Assembly: GCA_004375885.1 (NCBI GenBank)
Contig: SOJG01000019.1
Coordinates: forward strand, 1-9,146
Direction of reading: 5' to 3'
Length of the DNA: 9,146 nucleotides
From: Dehalococcoidia bacterium
Lineage (GTDB): Bacteria > Chloroflexota > Dehalococcoidia > GIF9 > AB-539-J10
The translations under genes were made by a program, and so were the position numbers. Shown in pieces: positions 6,409 to 9,146 of this stretch. Within the stretch, counting starts at the first letter, position 1, and every line of letters begins with the position of its first letter. A model generated the notes under the pieces. The model was not told the DNA's origin. It was given only the letters and a program-made list of their open reading frames with translations, and did not search any database.

Positions 6409-7606
6409 CATTTCTGAGGCAATTGAAGACATAAGGGCAGGCAAGTTCATTATCCTCGTTGATGATGAGTCACGCGAAAACGAGGGGGACCTGGCCATGG
6501 CCGCCGAGAAGATTACCCCTGAGGCGATAAACTTCATGGCTAAGCAGGCTCGGGGTCTGATTTGTCTTCCGATTATTGGTCAAAGGCTTGACGAATTAGC
6601 TATACCGTTGATGGTTACCAATAACACTTCACGATACTCCACTGCCTTCACAGTGTCTATTGAGGCAAAGGATAAGATCTCCACCGGGATCTCTGCTTTT
6701 GATCGAGCGCAGACCATAAAGACGGTGCTTCACTCTAATACCGAGGCTCGCGACCTGGCTCAGCCGGGGCATATATTCCCCATTCGAGGCAAGGAAGGCG
6801 GTGTGTTAGTGCGGGCAGGACACACCGAAGCAATTGTTGATCTGGCCAGGCTGGCCGGACTCTATCCTGCTGGCGTCATATGTGAGATTATGGATGAGGA
6901 TGGCACGATGGCCCGACTGCCTCAGCTTGAAGCTGTGGCTTCTCGATTTGCCCTGAAGATTGTAAGCATCGTGGATTTGATTGCCTACCGCATTCGTCAT
7001 GAGAAGCTCGTGCAAAGAGCAGTCGAGGCCAGGTTACCCACTAGGTACGGCCAATTCACGGTCATGGCTTACAGAAGCGCGGTTGATGCCACTGAACACA
7101 CTGCTCTGGTTAAAGGTGACATATCAAATGATGATGCAGTGTTGGTACGTGTGCATAGTGAGTGCCTGACTGGCGACGTCTTTGGCAGTCTGAGGTGTGA
7201 TTGTGGGGCTCAGATTGAGATGGCTCTACGTAAGATCGCCGAGGAGGGTCGCGGCGTTTTTCTTTATATGAGACAGGAGGGCAGAGGAATCGGGTTTCAT
7301 AACAAACTTCGCGCCTATGCTCTGCAAGATCAAGGAATGGATACTGTGGAGGCCAATATAGCTTTGGGCTTTGCTCCTGACCTAAGGGACTATGGTGTGG
7401 GCGCCCAGATCTTGGCTGACTTAGGTTTACATAATATCCGATTGCTTACGAACAACCCCAAGAAAGTCATTGGGTTGGAAAGCTATGGAATTCAGATAGT
7501 CGAGACTGTTCCGCTGATAGCGCCATCTACCCCTTATAACACGCATTATCTGGAAACCAAGCAGAAGAAGCTGGGACACATTCTGGGCATACAGGAGGGC
7601 AAGTAA
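6398..7606 (+). CDS. ribBA: Fused 3,4-dihydroxy-2-butanone-4-phosphate synthase / GTP cyclohydrolase II
   Basis: The 402-residue fusion supplies both entry branches of the pathway: DHBP from ribulose 5-phosphate, and the pyrimidine from GTP. The RibB domain (about 1-200) shows the acidic metal-binding loop DDESRENEGD (22-31), STAFTVSIEA, STGISAFDRA, GHIFPI and the catalytic GHTEA (141-145). The RibA domain (about 205-400) has the zinc triad C256, C267, C269 in SECLTGDVFGSLRCDCG, then MRQEGRGIGF (291-300), NKLRAYALQ with Y307, DTVEAN and TNNPKK. Both active sites look intact. One small deviation is VETVPL near 368-373, where many RibA proteins have ERVPL. The ATG at 6398 lies inside ribE, with AGGG 7 nt upstream; the stop shares one base with the ribH start (TAATG), so ribE, ribBA and ribH are probably translationally coupled. 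Confidence 0.97.
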   Translation: MAASISEAIEDIRAGKFIILVDDESRENEGDLAMAAEKITPEAINFMAKQARGLICLPIIGQRLDELAIPLMVTNNTSRYSTAFTVSIEAKDKISTGISAFDRAQTIKTVLHSNTEARDLAQPGHIFPIRGKEGGVLVRAGHTEAIVDLARLAGLYPAGVICEIMDEDGTMARLPQLEAVASRFALKIVSIVDLIAYRIRHEKLVQRAVEARLPTRYGQFTVMAYRSAVDATEHTALVKGDISNDDAVLVRVHSECLTGDVFGSLRCDCGAQIEMALRKIAEEGRGVFLYMRQEGRGIGFHNKLRAYALQDQGMDTVEANIALGFAPDLRDYGVGAQILADLGLHNIRLLTNNPKKVIGLESYGIQIVETVPLIAPSTPYNTHYLETKQKKLGHILGIQEGK

Positions 7607-8073
7607 TGGCTAAGACTTATGAAGGTATCCTGATAGGAAAGGGTCTTAAGTTTGCTGTGGTTATTTCTCGTTTCAACGAGTTAATAACGACTAAGCTGCT
7701 TGAAGGAGCCAAGGACGCTTTACTGCGTCACGGTGTCGATGAGGGGGATATCGAGATTGTCTGGACACCAGGCTGTCTAGAGATCCCGCTTGTCAGCAAG
7801 AGACTGGCACAGAGCAATAAGTACGATGCAGTATTGTGCCTCGGCGCAGTCATTCGGGGCGGCACTCCTCACTTCGAGTATGTTGCTTCTGAGGTAAATA
7901 GAGGAATTGGCAGGGTGAGCTTGGATACTGGCCTACCGGTGATACATGGGATAATAACGGCTGACACATTGGAGCAGGCTATCCAGAGAGCAGGAGCTAA
8001 AGAAGGCAACAAAGGTTTTGCTGCGGCGGTTAACGGCATCGAAATGGCAAATCTGCTTAAGGCTATTCAGTGA
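7606..8073 (+). CDS. ribH: 6,7-dimethyl-8-ribityllumazine synthase
   Basis: RibH condenses DHBP with the RibD product (after dephosphorylation) to make lumazine, the substrate of RibE. The 155-residue length is normal. Family motifs appear in order: SRFNELIT (about 21-28) for the aromatic substrate pocket, TPGCLEIP (about 54-61; PGAFEIP in most relatives), CLGAVIRGGTPHFEYV with catalytic H89, and QRAG..GNKGFAAA near the C-terminus. The segment VIHGIITADT differs slightly from the common PVxFGVLTTDT pattern. GGAGG lies 7 nt before the ATG, which shares one base with the ribBA stop. Homologues form pentamers or 60-mer shells. It is last in the rib operon; its final 11 bases overlap the end of the convergent minus-strand gene, and no terminator hairpin is visible. 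Confidence 0.96.
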   Translation: MAKTYEGILIGKGLKFAVVISRFNELITTKLLEGAKDALLRHGVDEGDIEIVWTPGCLEIPLVSKRLAQSNKYDAVLCLGAVIRGGTPHFEYVASEVNRGIGRVSLDTGLPVIHGIITADTLEQAIQRAGAKEGNKGFAAAVNGIEMANLLKAIQ

Positions 8074-8317
8074 CTTTGTAGACCGTGTCACCTCGCCTTA
8101 CTCTATCGGGAACCTTTATGCCCACAAGGTCGCCCGGCTTGCCGTTGGCGATGTCAACTCGCTCAACCTGCATGGATTCTACGGTCAATTCCATATCTGT
8201 GGTGCTGCCCTTGATATGGATTCTATCGCCTATTCTCAATGTGCCGCTCAACTCTATGCCAGCTACCACAGGTTTAGCAAAAAAGTCCGTAACCCTGCCG
8301 ATTTCCACTTCGGCCAT
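8063..8317 (-). CDS. Translation elongation factor-like protein (stand-alone EF-Tu domain II fold)
   Basis: The 84-residue protein begins AEVEIGRVTDFFAKPVVAGIE and continues with LRIGDRIHIKG, ESMQVERVDI, GKPGDLVGIKV and RRGDTVYKV. This is the pattern of the beta-barrel domain II of translational GTPases, without any GTPase domain. Such small proteins are commonly annotated as elongation factor-like; a similar barrel occurs at the C-terminus of some U32 peptidases. The actual function is unknown, though RNA or ribosome contact is a reasonable guess. Translation is well supported by an almost ideal Shine-Dalgarno (8326-8334). The gene is convergent with ribH and overlaps its last 11 bases, so transcription running past its stop would be antisense to ribH. 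Confidence 0.85.
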   Translation of the reverse strand: MAEVEIGRVTDFFAKPVVAGIELSGTLRIGDRIHIKGSTTDMELTVESMQVERVDIANGKPGDLVGIKVPDRVRRGDTVYKVTE

Positions 8318-8325
8318 CTCCCGAT

Positions 8326-8334
8326 ACCTCCTTT
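8326..8334 (-). promoter_or_regulatory. Strong Shine-Dalgarno for the EF-like gene
   Basis: AAAGGAGGT on the minus strand matches the 16S anti-Shine-Dalgarno almost completely and lies 8 nt before the ATG at 8317. It is the strongest ribosome site in the window and fixes the start. Confidence 0.8.
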
Positions 8335-8343
8335 TGAGAAAAT

Positions 8344-8372
8344 ATCATACGCTCTCTCCAGCCGAAAATCAA
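8344..8372 (-). promoter_or_regulatory. Candidate sigma70 promoter for the EF-like gene
   Basis: On the minus strand TTGATT (8372-8367) and TATGAT (8349-8344) are 17 bp apart. The -35 matches four of six and the -10 five of six. Transcription would start near 8337, just before the Shine-Dalgarno, giving a leader of about 20 nt. Confidence 0.5.
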
Positions 8373-8393
8373 CATGGAGAAGCCAGGTCTACC

Positions 8394-8422
8394 TTGACAA
8401 GTCGCGTTGCTATACTTATGAT
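8394..8422 (+). promoter_or_regulatory. Strong sigma70 promoter for the two small genes
   Basis: A perfect TTGACA (8394-8399) is followed after 17 bp by TATGAT (8417-8422). This is the best promoter in the window. The start would be near 8429, with a leader of about 30 nt containing GGAGGT (8445-8450), 8 nt before the ATG at 8459. It is back to back with the minus-strand promoter at 8344-8372. Confidence 0.7.
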
Positions 8423-8429
8423 AATAAGT
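8414..8429. repeat. ACTTAT-N4-ATAAGT dyad on the -10
   Basis: Perfect 6-bp arms (8414-8419 and 8424-8429) surround GATA and cover the -10 through the predicted start of the plus-strand promoter. A repressor dimer could bind here. The sequence is AT-rich, which raises the chance of coincidence. Confidence 0.35.
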
Positions 8430-8458
8430 CAAATGAATTTGATTGGAGGTGGCAAATC

Positions 8459-8779
8459 ATGACTGAGAGAAAGGCAGGACAACCATACTCTGCGGAGGAG
8501 ATACTCTCTTTCGACCGCATTAAGAGGGCTATGACAAGCAGGGTCCTGGATAGGATAGAGGACTTGTGGCAGGGAAAACAACCCATAGGTGTCGAGCAGA
8601 TGAACGAAGTGATTGCCGACGAATGGCAGAAGGTAAAGGAAGCGGTAAGATCATCGCCAGCAGCACGAGAGGCTTTTCGCAAGTATTTGGAGCGCACCAT
8701 CTCTGAGCAAATAGATAAGTTGATGAAAGAAGATAGAGGCGAACTAGAGTCATTAGGCGTTGTGGAGAAGAGTCTATAA
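8459..8779 (+). CDS. Hypothetical protein, 106 residues, helical and highly charged
   Basis: I do not recognise this family. The protein is rich in Glu, Lys, Arg and Gln, has no cysteine, signal peptide or membrane segment, and reads as mostly alpha-helical. Visible segments include YSAEEILSFDRIKRAM, RVLDRIEDLWQGKQ, NEVIADEWQKVKEAV and REAFRKYLERTISEQIDKLM; the last has hydrophobic spacing suggestive of amphipathic helices. It is likely a cytoplasmic adaptor or oligomer, which is inference. The ATG at 8459 is strongly supported by GGAGGT 8 nt before it and the promoter at 8394-8422. The frame stays open upstream to 8018, but that extension runs antisense through the EF-like gene and is not coding. 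The next gene begins one base after the stop. Confidence 0.8.
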   Translation: MTERKAGQPYSAEEILSFDRIKRAMTSRVLDRIEDLWQGKQPIGVEQMNEVIADEWQKVKEAVRSSPAAREAFRKYLERTISEQIDKLMKEDRGELESLGVVEKSL

Positions 8780-8780
8780 A

Positions 8781-9020
8781 TTGTATCCGCAGGACAAAGC
8801 TCGACCAGTCAAGCAGGTCAACCAGGACCTGGATATAGGGCAGTTGATTAAGCGGCTGGATATGCTAGATGAGAGGCTGGATAATATGGATTCTATAGTA
8901 ACATCTCTTGTAGAGCGAGTCATGGGAAGGCCTCTTGTTATGGAAGTAACCTGCCCGAGTTGCGGTGAGACCGTACAGATCAATGTCACCGGTGGTGTAA
9001 GACTGCGAGGTAAAGAATAG
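8781..9020 (+). CDS. Small coiled-coil protein with a single CPSCG motif
   Basis: I cannot name a family. The N-terminal half (about residues 15-50) has leucine/isoleucine heptad-like spacing, IGQLIKRLDMLDERLDNMDS, and continues as VTSLVERVMG, consistent with a short coiled coil. It is followed by MEVTCPSCGETVQINVTGG, which looks like half of a zinc ribbon: one CxxC pair only. Dimerisation through the coil could bring two CxxC pairs together around one zinc ion (inference). The start is uncertain. TTG 8781 lies one base after the previous stop, with GGAGAAGAG upstream; a TTG at 8760 would add seven residues and overlap the previous gene by 20 bases. Tight spacing indicates an operon with the 106-residue protein. 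Confidence 0.7.
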   Translation: MYPQDKARPVKQVNQDLDIGQLIKRLDMLDERLDNMDSIVTSLVERVMGRPLVMEVTCPSCGETVQINVTGGVRLRGKE

Positions 9021-9043
9021 CTATCCCGAGGATTGCATTCTTT
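9012..9043 (+). terminator. Weak possible terminator hairpin
   Basis: AAAGAAT (9012-9018) can pair with ATTCTTT (9037-9043), and inside the loop ATCC pairs with GGAT around CGA. The stem is AT-rich and the following sequence has only a short T-run, so this is at best a weak terminator at the end of the two-gene unit. The remaining bases to 9146 contain no gene I can support. Confidence 0.25.
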
Positions 9044-9110
9044 GTCAGTGTTAGAGTCCGAAGCCACCCGATGGTAAGCGGTCTTCTGGGTCTGCCGTAT
9101 TATCAGAGGT

Positions 9111-9139
9111 TTGTTGTCCCCAGCTATGTCTGCTACAAT
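9111..9139 (+). promoter_or_regulatory. Weak candidate promoter at the right edge
   Basis: TACAAT (9134-9139, five of six) lies 17 bp after TTGTTG (9111-9116, three of six). It could serve a plus-strand gene beyond the window, but the -35 is poor and no downstream sequence is available. Confidence 0.25.
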
Positions 9140-9146
9140 CTTCAGA

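Noticed and set aside
8018..8458. Long upstream extension of the 106-residue protein
   Set aside because: It overlaps ribH and runs antisense through the EF-like gene; the promoter and Shine-Dalgarno clearly place the start at 8459.
8774..9146. Minus-strand open frame entering from the right edge
   Set aside because: It runs antisense to the coiled-coil/CPSCG gene, has a serine/leucine/arginine-rich composition typical of shadow frames, and shows no motif.
1..9146. Defence system, prophage, transposon or CRISPR
   Set aside because: No repeats with regular spacing, transposase, integrase, toxin-antitoxin or nuclease signatures were found; all recognisable genes are metabolic, RNA-repair or translation-related.

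Overview
The window looks like a chromosomal segment of a free-living bacterium with roughly balanced base composition. The gene families and the compact ribD-ribE-ribBA-ribH order suggest an uncultured member of Chloroflexota, probably class Dehalococcoidia. That placement is inferred from gene content and general resemblance; no database comparison was possible. Nothing suggests a plasmid, phage, transposon, CRISPR array or RNA gene.

Layout. Positions 1-1598 (minus strand) hold a partial FAD-dependent dehydrogenase of the COG2509 type, cut by the left edge, preceded by meaB, a G3E GTPase that serves methylmalonyl-CoA mutase. A sigma70-like promoter at 1617-1645 appears to drive the pair. 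Positions 1752-4314 (minus strand) form a second unit, transcribed in the order archease, rtcB, SagB-type nitroreductase. RtcB is a GTP-dependent RNA ligase and archease is its activator, so this is an RNA repair or tRNA splicing type operon with a flavoenzyme at its end. Its promoter sits so close to the archease ATG that the mRNA would be leaderless or nearly so, and a perfect 14-bp palindrome spans the -10/start region.

Positions 4315-4624 are a non-coding divergent region. It holds the archease promoter, nested inverted repeats, and a candidate rib promoter whose -10 lies inside a 6-7-6 dyad. Positions 4631-8073 (plus strand) form a complete riboflavin operon: ribD (deaminase/reductase), ribE (riboflavin synthase), ribBA (DHBP synthase fused to GTP cyclohydrolase II) and ribH (lumazine synthase). 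Together these convert GTP and ribulose 5-phosphate to riboflavin, apart from the dephosphorylation step, whose enzyme is usually encoded elsewhere. I see no FMN riboswitch. The flavin product could serve the two neighbouring flavoenzyme genes, but the association may be incidental.

Positions 8063-8317 (minus strand) encode a stand-alone EF-Tu domain-II-like protein whose end overlaps the end of ribH. The divergent interval 8318-8458 carries two well-formed opposing promoters. The plus-strand one leads into two small unrecognised genes (8459-8779 and 8781-9020); the second encodes a short coiled coil followed by a single CPSCG motif. The last 126 bases hold a weak possible terminator and a weak possible promoter but no gene I can support.

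Overall this is mainly housekeeping DNA. The points most worth a second look are the regulatory dyads placed on promoters, the near-leaderless archease-rtcB-sagB operon, and the two-gene unit of unknown function at the right.
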